Shown here: positions 12,099-22,653 of the stretch, one piece after another | Layout of the letters: each line of letters begins with the position of its first letter | Position numbering within the stretch: the stretch's first letter is position 1 | Origin: Triticum aestivum | Taxonomy: Eukaryota > Streptophyta > Magnoliopsida > Poales > Poaceae | Assembly: GCF_018294505.1 (NCBI RefSeq) | Contig: NC_057812.1 | Span: 65,329,454-65,393,453, forward strand | DNA length: 64,000 nucleotides | Direction of reading: 5' to 3' | Notes under the pieces: model-generated | What the model saw: the letters and a program-made list of their open reading frames with translations, nothing else | Database searches by the model: none | Told to the model about the DNA's origin: nothing | Position numbers and translations under genes: made by a program

Positions 12099-13361
12099 GC
12101 CGCCCCCCTAGAGATCCATCTCAAGGGGGGGGGGGCAAGGCGGTGGCTTGCCCCCCAAGCCAAGTGGGGCGCCCCCCACCCCTAGGGTTTCCAACCCTAA
12201 GCGCAGGGGGAGGCCCAAGGGGGGCGCACCATCCCACCAGGGGCTGGTTCCCCTCCCACTTCATCCCATGGGGCCCTTCGGGATAGGTGGCCCCACCCGG
12301 TGGACCCCCGAGACCCTTCCGGTGGTCCCGGTACAATACCGATTACCCCCGAAACTTTCCCGATGGCCGAAGCTGGACTTCCTATATATAAATCTTTACC
12401 TCCGGACCATTCCAGAACTCCTCGTGACGTCCGAGATCTCATCCGGGACTCCGAAAAGCTTTCGGGTTACCGCATACTAATATCTCTACAACCCTAGTGT
12501 CACCGAACCTTAAGTGTGTAGACCCTACGGGTTCGGGAGACACGCAAACATGACCGAGACGACTCTCCGGTCAATAACCAACAGCGAGATCTGGATACCC
12601 ATGTTGGCTCTCACATGCTCCTCGATGATCTCATTGGATGAACCACGATGTCGAGGATTCAAGTAATCCCATATACAATTCCCTTTATCAATCGGTACGT
12701 TACTTGCCCGAGATTCGATCGTCGGTATCCCAATACCTCGTTCAATCTCGTTACCGGCAATTCACTTTACTCGTACTGTAACGCATGATCCCGTGATCAA
12801 CCACTTGGTCACATTGAGCTCATTATGATGATGCATTACCGAGTGGGCCCAGAGATACCTCTTCGTCATACGGAGTGACAAATCCCAGTCTCGATTCGTG
12901 CCAACCCAACAGACACTTTCGGAGATACCCGTAGTGCACCTTTATAGCCACCCAGTTACGTTGTGACGTTTGGCACACCCAAAGCACTCCTACGGTAACC
13001 GGAAGTTGCACAATCTCATGGTCTAAGGAAATGATACTTGACATTGGAAAAGCTCTAGCAAACGAACTACATGATCTTGTGCTATGCTTAGGATTGGGTC
13101 TTGTCCATCACATCATTCTCCTAATGATGTGATGCCGTTATCAATGACATCTAATATCCATAGTCAGGAAACCATGACTATCTGTTGATCAACGAGCTAG
13201 TCAACTAGAGGCTCACTAGGGACACGTTGTGGTCTATGTATTCACACATGTATTACAATTTCCGGATAACACAATTATAGCATGAACAATAGACAATTAT
13301 CATGAACAAGGAAATATAATAATAATAATTTTATTATTGCCTCTAGGGCATATTTCCAACA
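12099..13361 (-). mobile_element. Copia solo LTR, second half
   Basis: Continuation of the minus-strand LTR from 3507. It ends in the inverted LTR start GGGCATATTTCCAACA at 13361 and is followed by the TSD copy CTTAC (13362-13366). The GC-rich part (12099-12330) gives long spurious frames on both strands. Confidence 0.88.
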
Positions 13362-13885
13362 CTTACCCCTTATGCCATTTTCTACCTTACACTGGTATAT
13401 ACCTCTTCCTCTCCTCAGATCTAGGGTCAGACTAGAATTTAATAAAGATAATTGAACATTGCTCTTTCCACTCCTTATGTGGAGTCAAGATCCTCCCCTC
13501 GTGGGGTGCCCAAGACCTATCCCCTAGTGGATCTAGTTAGAGTGACATCATGACCTTTTCTTGTCAATCTTCTCTTTGTTGGGTTCTATTGGATCGGTGG
13601 ACTGACCATAAGAGATTTTAGTTTCATTAAGACTTGAGTGGGTTTGGTTCCCAAGATTCAAGGCTACATATTTGGGTGTGTTTTATTGGATTTGAGCCAT
13701 TCAAGCTCTTGTTATCTTTATGTTGCTTTATTTGAGTTTTTCCCCTTTGTTTAACACTTGTTTCCCTTGTGTTCATCCTCATACCACTAGTCGAATCGTA
13801 AAGATCGGGAACCTTGCATTAGATGGTATCAAAGATCATGGTTGGCATGGATTTGACATGTGTTTCCACCCCCTTGTGTTACTAG
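13362..13885 (+). mobile_element. Old gypsy LTR, right part, with primer site
   Basis: Resumption of the sequence interrupted at 3057. TGGTATCAAAGATCATGG at 13824 resembles a tRNA-Met primer site, so the DNA before it is probably the end of an LTR and that after it the start of an internal region. No polyprotein follows; the element is truncated. Confidence 0.45.
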
Positions 13886-13912
13886 CCCCCCCCCCCCCCC
13901 CCCCCCCCCCCC
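13886..13912. repeat. Poly-C run, 27 bp
   Basis: An uninterrupted run of 27 C on the plus strand. Runs of this kind are prone to sequencing length error. Confidence 0.9.
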
Positions 13913-14538
13913 AAATCTTGATTAATTTTGAAGATCCCACAAAATTAGCCTCACTTGGTTCTTGGATCATCCAATCAACTTGGTTTTTGAATAAATTTAA
14001 ATGGAAAAAATTGTGTGAATAAAATTAATAGCCTACTGTACCCCAAGACTATAGATCCTCAAATGAACACTTTTTGAAATTATACATACATTTTTTAAAT
14101 ACATCAATATTACCTTTATTGCGTGATTTTTTTAAGTAACATGTGAATATTTTTAAAAATTACATTAACTTGTTTTAAAAGTAAGTTATTTTTGTATGCA
14201 TATTATTACATGACAAGAATATTCTAACTTTATTTTTAGTACTAGTACTACAATTTCCATAATATTTAGAACGGGCGACAAATGCACCGTATTTGAACAC
14301 GACTACCAAGTTTAGCAACCAATTCGATGTATTTTGCAAGTGCAGCCTCAGAAATAAATATTTAATCCAACAAAGAGACTTGAACTTGCATGCAAATCTT
14401 GGTTTGAACTTGTGGGTTTGTTCTCCTGCAAATATCATGTGAAGCATGCAAGCAAACTTACTAAAGTAATAGTTATCAAATGTGAAGCTTCTAAAACTCC
14501 ATCTTAATTAATTATTAATTGGCATGATTGTAAAGCCA
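13913..14538. other. Intergenic, AT-rich
   Basis: AT-rich sequence between the retroelement cluster and the first host gene. No repeat or coding domain was recognised; it probably includes the upstream region of the gene starting at 14800. Confidence 0.4.
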
Positions 14539-14545
14539 TATATAT
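14539..14545 (+). promoter_or_regulatory. Candidate TATA box of the 14800 gene
   Basis: TATATAT about 255 bp upstream of the proposed ATG. The placement is plausible for a plant TATA box with a longish leader, but nothing else supports it. Confidence 0.25.
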
Positions 14546-14799
14546 TTCTTCTATACTATAAGCTAGTATAATACACCCAGATCAGCAAAACTGAGTTTAT
14601 GTCTGATTACAAAATTCATGTCTTGCTACACCACTGCAACTTGCAAAGCCACAAGTTTAAGACTAGGACATACAGATTTTCGAATCCAAGCCCATTTCCA
14701 GCTGAACCGAAGCACAAAAGCCCACCGGGCCATTCCCTCTTCCCGGCTTCGGATTTGGACGCCGTCGCCGTCGCCGTCGCGGCGGCAAACCCCAAAAAA

Positions 14800-17507
14800 A
14801 TGGCGCCTCCTCCCCTAGACGACGTCACGCACCTGCTCGCCGAGGTGGCCTCCCGCCTCTCCCGCCCTCCCGGCGGCGCGGGCCCCTCCTCCGTCGCCGC
14901 CGACTCGCTCTCCGCCTCCATCTCCTCCCTCGTGGCTGCCCTCAACCCCCGCGCCGCCGCCCCTGCCTCCTCCGGAACCAGGGTCCTCGACGCCGCGCTC
15001 TCCCTCATGTGCTTCGACCCACAGGAGGCAATCCCCCTCCCCCCAATCTCCTTGCCCTCCCTGCGAGCCTTGGTCGGTGCTGATGTGCGTTGGCATTGCA
15101 GGTGGATAGGGCTCGCCTGGGCTGCCTCGTCCGCACCGCCGTCTCCGCGCTCTCCGACTCGGCCTCGTGCCGAGTGGCCCGGACCGATGACCGCGCCGAG
15201 ATGCTCTGCGTCGGGAGCTCCATCTCGCCCCGGGACTGCCGCGAGCTGGTCCGCTCTTGCGCCGCCCTCGTCGAGAAATTGGGGGGCCGGGATGGTGAGA
15301 TTTCTCCCCTTCCTTTGCTCTCCCCGAATAGCATGCAGTAGATTGCAATGCTGCAACTTTCAAACGAACTTTAAGATGGCGCGGCATTATTAATCATTCA
15401 TACCTACGTGACTTGCAATTCAGTGCTCAACTCATGACATTTCCTCAGGCTGGCTGTAGGTTAACAGTATGTTAATTGCTTGTGTTGATGTTCATGTATT
15501 CTGACTTTATTTTGTGCAGTTGCGGGGCATTCCTATGATCTGTTGCATGCTGCTGTGAAAACAGCCTTGTTATCCCCTCGTTACCAGTGTCTCTTTCCTT
15601 CGCCATATTACAGAGAAGATGGAGAAAGCAGTTGCGAGATGGGTACCATTTCTCTGGATGTAACAACCCATCCATCTTATCAAGTGCTTCCCGATGATGG
15701 CTCAATCCCGCCAAGGTATGCTTGGGACAGTTCTACATGGACCAACATGGTACTAGCATTAGATTTAAGGATGTTGTATGATATTCGTCTGCTTTGAGCT
15801 GTCTTCTAGTAATGTTTTCGCTGCAAACATGATATAGAACAATAAGGCAATGTATGCTAAAGTGCAACTGGAATCCCAGAAGTGTACAACGATCTTAACC
15901 CTCTCTTATCAAAAAAATTGTACTGTTTTGTGAGTAGTACAATGTTGGGTTATTGGCACTTTTTTTAACCTTATCTGTGCTTACATTAAGTGATCATTTC
16001 TCCTGTGCCTAATTTGAGAAAAAAAAATCCTGCCATTCTTTTACGTATTTTACTGATTTGTTTTGCATTTTTGGTTTGTGTGTGGCAGGGTCCATTTGTG
16101 GCATTACGACCCATCAATTCTGAAACATGATCTTTCAGAGATGCTACGAGAAGCAATTACAAGGCCTTTGCTTTGTCTGAGAAAAGAATTACATGATCGG
16201 GTAGCATGGCGTGTGATTGTAATATGCTTAGTTTGCTCCCCATCAGCGTTCTTGGAGATGTGGTCATTATTCCATATATGGTTTCTTGCGACGTAAGTTC
16301 ACACCTCATAATACTTGTACTAGCTTCTCTATTTTTGTTTGTGACTCTGAGTTTGTTGTGTTTATGTCAGTTGGCATCTCGAATCATTTTCACACTTGCA
16401 ATTAAACTTGCACACAGCACAATTAAAAGTGTTATGTCTTGAGCCTGCATCTAGCAAGGTTGAAGTTCATTATTAGAAAATAGGGTAATATTCATGGCCA
16501 AGTAAACTCTTCAAAGCTTGGATTTAAACTACCTCGAAACTGAATTAACAGATTCATGTTCTGTATCATTTTAAAATTCATCATCTGTTAGTTATGGAAC
16601 TTTATTAACCAGAGAGTTAATTGTTTAATCTTCTGTAGCATTCCTTCCTCCTGTTGTAAATGGTATACCCACAGCACTATTATGGATCCACACGGTTCTG
16701 CATGTTGTCTGAATGCATTAACCTTCTGGGCTTCTTTGTGGAGATCTCTTTTATAATTTGTCCTTATTTTGTGTATATCATTTCTGTTTGCAGGGGTATG
16801 GGTTCTGTGCTAGTACTTTGCACAGCAGTGGTATCATGAGTGTTAGAGATTCTTCTTGAGCCTATGGGATGGGGAATATCCATGGAACTGGGACAGAAAT
16901 GTCCCTTTACACATGCTTATTTCCCAAGCCAACAAAGGGATTTACTTGCCATACTAACTGGACCCATATCATGCAGACGATTTTTGGATCTTGTTTCTTA
17001 CATAGAAGCTATGGTTTTCTTGGGTGAAACAAGCAGTGACAACTCTTCATGGAAAAACATACAATCACAAACATCAAAAGGGTCACACTTTGGCAAGAAA
17101 CAGCCACCAAAGGGATTGGTCAAATTCAAATACAGTTCTGCTTGGTATGCTTATTAACATGCAAACAATAATATCCAGATATTTAGCAATGCTGTTCAAT
17201 TCAAAGCTAATTGCTCCTGCTGTGGTGCTGCAGGTTGACAATTACGAACTTCCCTACCTGGTTCAATTTTGCCACTGCTCTACTATTTCACCAGGAAGGT
17301 TCACAAGGTTATTTATCAGAAGTATTATCTGAGGAGAAAACTGCTGAATCAATAAGCGATATCAGTCTTGCTCAGAGGGCAGCATTTTACCTTTTGTGGG
17401 TGTTATGCCCTTCTAATGTTGATGAATGCCAGTTGCTAGCTAAAAATATGCTTGGGCCAGGAACAACAAAAGACGCCCAAGTTATGCATATCATACCAGT
17501 ACAGTAA
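14800..17507 (+). CDS. Six-exon host gene of unknown function, with an in-frame stop
   Basis: Proposed exons are 14800-15027, 15102-15294, 15520-15715, 16089-16292, 16794-17144 and 17234-17507, 1446 nt in all. Splice phases agree throughout, giving 481 residues plus a TAA stop. The ATG lies in AAAAAAATGGCG, a good plant start context; the longer upstream frame is probably leader. Intron 1 uses a GC donor (GAG then GCAATC); the other introns are GT-AG. TGA at 16837-16839 in exon 5 (codon 289) interrupts an otherwise clean frame between CTAVVS and VLEILLEPMGWG. The N-terminus is Ala/Pro/Ser-rich; exons 4-5 are hydrophobic and Trp-rich. I do not recognise the family. A Mutator-like element lies 14 bp past the stop codon. 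The gene may be a recent pseudogene, or the stop a sequence error. Confidence 0.7.
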
Positions 17508-17546
17508 ATCACAGGAGGAGACTGTGAGTGGGAGTTCCTACTCGAC

Positions 17547-17957
17547 GCATTTTGCGTCAAACAGCGAAGCGACGCACGCACGGACCCCCCGACTGGGCCG
17601 GCCCAAATAGAGGGTGATGTAGTGAGCGCATTTTGCGTCAAACAGCGAAGCGACGCACGCACGGACCCCCCGACTGGGCCGGCCCAAATAGAGGGTGATG
17701 TAGTGAGCGCATTTTGCGTCAAACAGCGAAGCGACGCACGCACGGACCCCCCGACTGGGCCGGCCCAAATAGAGGGTGATGTAGTGAGCGCATTTTGCGT
17801 CAAACAGCGAAGCGACGCACGCACGGACCCCCCGACTGGGCCGGCCCAAATAGAGGGTGATGTAGTGAGCGCATTTTGCGTCAAACAGCGAAGCGACGCA
17901 CGCACGGACCCCCCGACTGGGCCGGCCCAAATAGAGGGTGATGTAGTGAGCGCATTG
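17547..17957. repeat. 81-bp minisatellite, five units, inside the MULE left end
   Basis: Units start at 17547, 17628, 17709, 17790 and 17871 with exact 81-bp spacing and look nearly identical; a partial sixth begins at 17952. Each carries GCATTTTGCGTC, AGCGAAGCGACGC and GGGCCGGCCCA, which are the MULE terminal-repeat motifs. Because 81 is a multiple of three, several frames stay open on both strands; these repetitive ORFs are artefacts. Confidence 0.95.
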
Positions 17958-17984
17958 ATGTTAAAAAAACGGAAATGCAGGCAG

Positions 17985-18058
17985 AGTCTCTGTCACCAGG
18001 ATTCGAACTCAGCACCTACAACTACGGTCGGAGAGCAGCTAACCAGTTGACCTAACAA
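17985..18058 (-). repeat. tRNA-like (SINE-type) stretch within the MULE
   Basis: On the minus strand, TAGGTCAACTGG (18043-18054) resembles a pol III A box and GAGTTCGAATCC (17999-18010) is a good B box, 33 bp apart. The acceptor arms do not pair and there is no clear anticodon loop, so this is a tRNA-derived fragment, not a functional tRNA. Confidence 0.4.
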
Positions 18059-18239
18059 GTACTTGTGAAAAATAGGAGCGTGGCGGTATAAAAGAACCCG
18101 GACAGCTTTTTTGATATAGTTCGAACTTTCCTCGAAATTGTTATTTTTTGTAGCAACGCACAAAGTTTGAATAAAGAAGACAAAAAATTGAAAAACTCGG
18201 ACAAATTCCAAAAAATAAAATAAAAGCGTGAACATATTT

Positions 18240-18960
18240 CGACAAAACAAATTTTGGAATTCCTGAGCATTGACTGAAATAGCGAACATTTATTGACTTT
18301 TGAGAACAAAAAATTGAATAATGGGAACAATTTTTGTAAAGCGCAAAGATAATTTGAAATTCCCAAACATTTTTTTAAAAGCTCGAACAATTATAGAATT
18401 TTGAGAACAAAAATTGAAAATGTGTTCATGTTTTGAATTGTTAAATAAGTTTTTAAAAGCTTGAACATTTTTTGAAATTTCAGAACATTTTTCGAAAACA
18501 TGAACAATATTTGGATTTGTGAGACAAATTTTAATATTCTGAATAGTTTTCTATATTCGTAACATTTCTTGACTTGTTGAACAGTTTTTCAGAACCATGA
18601 ACATTTTTTTAAAATTGCAGAACATCATTTGAAAACAGGAACATATTTTAATATTTTGAACAGTTTAAAAAACACGAACATTTTTTGAAATTTCGGAGCA
18701 TTTATTGAATTTATGAACAAAAATCAGAAAACATGAAAGTTTTGGAAATTTGAAAACAATTTGCAGAACACGAACATTTTTTGAAACTTTCATGTATTTC
18801 TAGAAATTATGAAACAAATTTTAGAAAACAAGAACATTTTTTGAAAAAATAAGAACATTTCTTTGCTTTTTTGGAAAATCCTAAACATTTTGTAGAACTG
18901 CGAACTTGTGTTGAAAAAGAAAAAAGAAAAAACAAAAAGAAAGGAAAAGGAAAAGAAACA
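18240..18960. repeat. Degenerate A/T-rich repeat region in the MULE
   Basis: Many loose copies of a gaacatttttTGAAA-like unit of about 20-40 bp, followed by an AAAAG-rich tract (18915-19010). The Phe/Lys-rich open frames here are low-complexity artefacts. Confidence 0.65.
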
Positions 18961-19504
18961 GAAACAGAAAAAAAAAGAAAAAAAAGGTGAAAAAACCAGC
19001 AAACCAATAAAAAAAACGAAAACCCGGTTCAGGGAACCTTCTAGAAGGTTCACAAAACCGGATTGGGCAGTTCCTAACGTATCTATGTAAGTGGGCCGGC
19101 CCAAGCAGCGTCGCTCGGTTGTTCCCCTGTGCGAAGCGGCGGCATTTTGCCGCAATGAGCGGCCAATAGGAAATTCCACTGTGAGTACCCACAGTTGGGG
19201 ATAGAGAGAAACTTGGCTTGTTTGGTTCCTCCCGGTTATTTCCCTGGGTCAGAAAACCATGGGCCGAGCTGGCCCAGGGGAATCGACCGTGTCGCTTGGT
19301 CTGCATCAGTCGAGGGGTAACCCTGCCCTTTCCACGCCCTTTCCACGGGAAGGAAAGGCACGACCCCGGAGGTCGGGGAGGAAAACCACCGCTCGAGCGA
19401 GACGATGGAGCGACAGCGCCGTCGACCGCCTCTGAGCTCCTCCGCTGGCGACAAAAACGACGCCCTCGACCCCCTCCCTACCGTGCTCGGAATCCAAGCT
19501 CTGC

Positions 19505-19690
19505 TCGTCCAGCGATGGCGACGGACCGGGGCTGTCACAGTACTCCTTCCTCGGATCTCCCCTCCGCCTCGAAGCGCCGATCCCCTCCGGCGATGCCGGC
19601 GGCGACGGTTCCCCGGACGTTTCTATCTCATATGATCAAGGGTTTGCCCCCTCCTTCCCCCATACATTTTCTTCAGTTCATACCTTGACC
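19505..19690 (+). repeat. Duplicated exon-like module, copy 1
   Basis: An ATG at 19515 opens a short frame (MATDRGCHSTPSSD...) that resembles the frame at 20061 (MDRGRHPPSPD...). Both run into GG-GTT or AG-GTT sequence followed by a pyrimidine-rich tail. The similarity extends upstream of the ATG. It is either a duplicated first exon or a duplicated transposon segment. Confidence 0.4.
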
Positions 19691-20049
19691 GCTCCTGATC
19701 TTGAACCACCAGATCCATACGAGCTTGTATTTTTCTTGTGTAGCTCTTGAAACACCAGCTCCATATGAGTTGTATTTTCATGTGGGCTAGCTATGATTTG
19801 TTTCTATGTAGCATGCTATGCTGCCCATGGAATTGTGAGAAGTGGTCTGAAGCTTTATTGATAAAACTTTGGACTTGTATGCACCAGACCTGTGGGTCAG
19901 TTGGTTCAATTTCATATCTACGTATCTGTCCATAGTGTTTTCATTGTTGACATCAAATTTCATATGTTATATGAGGTACACAACACTGATTACTGATTAA
20001 ATTTAGATACAAGCATATCAATGTAGTTGTATGAATCAAGCTCCAGTGA

Positions 20050-20225
20050 CATCGACGGCGATGGACCGCGGCCGTCACCCTCCTTCCCCGGACAACCTCT
20101 CTGCCTCGAAGCTCATGTACCATCCAGTAACGGTGACGGCGGCAGACACCTACTTTGTCCAAGGTTACTCCCTCCTCTTCCACCTCATTTTTGTTCTCCA
20201 ATCCATACACTCACCGTCCATGAAC
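20050..20225 (+). repeat. Duplicated exon-like module, copy 2
   Basis: Second copy of the module at 19505-19690, in direct orientation about 545 bp downstream and considerably diverged. See copy 1 for the shared features. Confidence 0.4.
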
Positions 20226-21993
20226 TTTTTTTATCCAGATCCAAGAATCTAAGCACCGGCTTCACTTGTTTTAACCAATCAGCATCCTAGAGCCCACCGT
20301 AACCAATCAAGACTGAGCACAAATAGCCTCCTTTTAATTGGCAGTAGATATGTGCACTACTTCTGCTTTGAAGTCAGGCTTTACCACCATTTTTCTAGCT
20401 CCTATTTAGTGTAAGCCATGCATTGTTTCTGATGGATTACTAAAAAATCATCTCTTGATTGTAAAAGACTTGTTAGGCCATCTAATTTTTTGTCTTGATG
20501 GAGATGAGTGGTTTTGGTTGCTCGGAAGAGCAGATGCTCTTGTAGAAGTCCTCGTGCTTTGTTTGTGCTCCGAGGCTTGGTCCTACTGTGAGTATTCTAG
20601 CATTTGGATATGGGGTGTAACTTAACTTGGACTACAACTGATTGATGTAGATTGGATTAGTGGATTCGCCAATGGTCCTCTAGTTTTTGATACTGTATTC
20701 AGTTGTCTGAATGAATATCTATGTTTGCATAGATAATAGTTTCGTTGGATATAACCTTTGAGATTGGCTGGAATGGCGATGCAATGGGGCAATGGAAACA
20801 ACGGTTAGGACTTATCAGTCATTTTTCTGATTACCCAAATTGTACTTGTCAAGTCACCCATAATATAAAGGCGGAACTAGAACTTGTCATCTTGTTACGG
20901 TATTGTGTTTGTTCTGTTATGACCTTGTGTTGAGCTAGGCAAGGCATCAATGTGTAACTTTCTTGTATGTTTCTTGTATCATGAAAATTTATCAAGATTA
21001 TTTGGGCAGCATAAATGGAGAAATATCCTTAGCTAGATATATGGTTCTTTGCATGTTTCTTTATCTGACAAGTAACATCCACAGTCATTTTCTACATGTT
21101 TCTTTTGGAGAAGTATTTAAAGCTTATTTCATCTTTTATTTGAGAAGAAAAACAAGAACAATATTATCTGAGCATTTTGTTTGGTTTTCTTTTATCTAGG
21201 CATATGTCTTTGAGTTTTCACGGGCGATGATTCCTTTCTAGTTGCACTGCAACAGATTTCCTTTTCCCAACTATTCCGCCCATGGAAAATTATTGATCAG
21301 TTTTTGAATGGCGCATGTTTGTATCTACGTGTAGTCTGTTCTGGCATATGTGGTAGCTAGTGCATATTCATGTGCTTCTTGCATTATTTATGTGTTCTTC
21401 TATGGCACCACAACTTGGTACTTTGCTAAGACAAAGTCATTGTTCTCAAGCATCAACGTTTGCTTATATCACACACTTTGTACTAGAATTAGAAAGATAG
21501 GGAACCATTTGTGACAATCTTGTGATTATTTTTCTTGCTTGCATCGGTGACAATCTTGTCCAGCTAGCGTTTTTACATGTCATAGGATGACACACACAAC
21601 CACCTGCTTGATCATAAAATAGGATTATTTTTGCTTTACACACTGACAAATGAATATTAAATCTGAGTACTTTGTAGTGACTGCATGTGACATTCTGAAT
21701 CTGAGTTTTTGTATATGTTCAAAGAAGCCACCTAGAGTCCTGTTATTTTCCCTTTCAAACAAAATTTTCACCTAGAGAATGTTCCATTGTCTTCTCCATA
21801 TCATTATGATCTAGTGGCAGCCCCAAATTTTAGTAGATTGTGTAAGAAAAAATAGCTTCTTTATGATTTTGTTATTCACAGTGCACACATCATATGTTGG
21901 TTCATGCTGTTCCTTGTCAATATGATTGTACTAAGAAATAGTGTAGTGAGACTTTGAACCGATCTAGCTAACTTATTTCTTTTTGTAATTCAG

Positions 21994-22099
21994 CCAACAT
22001 CAGGCTGTGGTACGTGATGTCGATGAGGAGTGGAGAAAAGACTTGAGTAGGACTAGTGATCATCACCTTGCAGCTTGTCTTGTTCGAAAGTGTCCCTGA
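21994..22099 (+). other. Exon-like frame with acceptor and stop
   Basis: After a pyrimidine-rich acceptor (tttttgtaattcag) a frame reads QHQAVVRDVDEEWRKDL... and ends in TGA at 22097-22099. The composition is protein-like, suggesting the terminal exon of a gene whose other exons I could not define. Confidence 0.3.
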
Positions 22100-22577
22100 C
22101 TTTTGACATGGCAACTTGATAATCCAGAACTTTTTCTAGTGCACAAACTTGTACAATGATTCATCAATGACCCTTGTAATGATTGCTTTTATTTTGGCAC
22201 AAGAAATCGGTTTAGGCCAATGCTCGATCGTCGTGAAATGCGGACCAATATTTGGACCATGGTGAAGTGATGGTAGTTGTAATATTTTTTTAATAATTCT
22301 ATAATTTACTTGAATTGAGAAATTTTGGTATGTGTGGTTTTTGTGGTTGTTTTCGAAAATTAGCTATAGAATTTTTGTCTATGATCTGCTGTGTTATATT
22401 TGTCTATACTCTATAGTATGTCAGGGATTTCCTTCCCTCCCCCCTGTTACCATTTGGCCCACTGGGGCAGCGGGACATCTCCCACGTGGTGGGAGGGGTC
22501 ACATGTGCACGGGAAAAAACCTCCCTAGGGGTTTATTGCTCAGGTTTTTTCCTACCCAGCAACCAAATATGAGCCCT

Positions 22578-22653
22578 AGTGTCTCAAACTTAGTACAACT
22601 TTGTATTAGGGTTAGTATAAAGTTGAGACACTTATTTCGGGACGGAGGAAGTA
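22578..22653. mobile_element. Stowaway-type MITE, left end missing
   Basis: An imperfect hairpin (AGTGTCTCAAACTT ... AAGTTGAGACACTT) followed by TTTCGGGACGGAGGAAGTA, the inverted form of the Stowaway terminus CTCCCTCCGTCCC. The matching left terminus is absent; the preceding DNA belongs to the unassigned block ending at 22576. Confidence 0.65.

Larger units (their letters stand above)
17530..19177. mobile_element. Non-autonomous Mutator-like element (MULE)
   Basis: A perfect 9-bp TSD, ACTGTGAGT, flanks it (17521-17529 and 19178-19186), which is the Mutator signature. The left end is GGGAGTTCC and the right end, read inverted, is GGAATTTCC. Both ends carry a CATTTTGC block, a GCGAAGCG/GCTTCGC block and GGGCCGGCCCA (17595 and 19093), so the inverted repeats extend about 70 bp or more. 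No transposase is present. Inside are an 81-bp minisatellite, a tRNA-like stretch and a long A/T-rich region. Confidence 0.88.
19215..22576. other. Unassigned block: candidate DNA transposon or small gene
   Basis: The left edge (GGCTTGTTTGGTTCCTCCC) and inverted right edge (GGCTCATATTTGGTTGCTGGG) look like imperfect terminal repeats of the TTTGGTT type common in grass class II elements, but no clear TSD was found. Inside are two similar GC-rich exon-like modules (around 19505-19690 and 20050-20225) and an exon-like frame at 21994-22099. No transposase was recognised. It could also be a host gene with short exons. Confidence 0.3.

Noticed and set aside
11390..12163. 257-codon minus-strand frame and similar frames in LTRs
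   Set aside because: It spans the copia 3' LTR and part of the solo LTR; composition follows the LTR's GC-rich tracts and there is no domain.
14599..14799. Earlier Met for the unknown six-exon gene
   Set aside because: The upstream extension is unlike a conserved N-terminus; the ATG at 14800 has a much better start context.
14616..15387. Long minus-strand frames opposite the first exons of the 14800 gene
   Set aside because: They are GC-driven shadows of the plus-strand exons, which have matching splice phases.
17547..17957. Regular direct repeats that could suggest a CRISPR-like array
   Set aside because: Units are 81 bp and contiguous with no unique spacers, lie within a plant transposon end, and repeat its terminal motifs.
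17387..18050. Long repetitive ORFs on both strands (up to 172 codons)
   Set aside because: They exist only because the 81-bp unit is a multiple of three; no start context, no domain.
17985..18058. Functional tRNA gene
   Set aside because: A and B boxes are present but the cloverleaf arms do not pair and no anticodon loop is evident.
18790..19306. Phe-rich minus-strand frames that look like membrane proteins
   Set aside because: They read the AAAAG-rich low-complexity tract inside the MULE.
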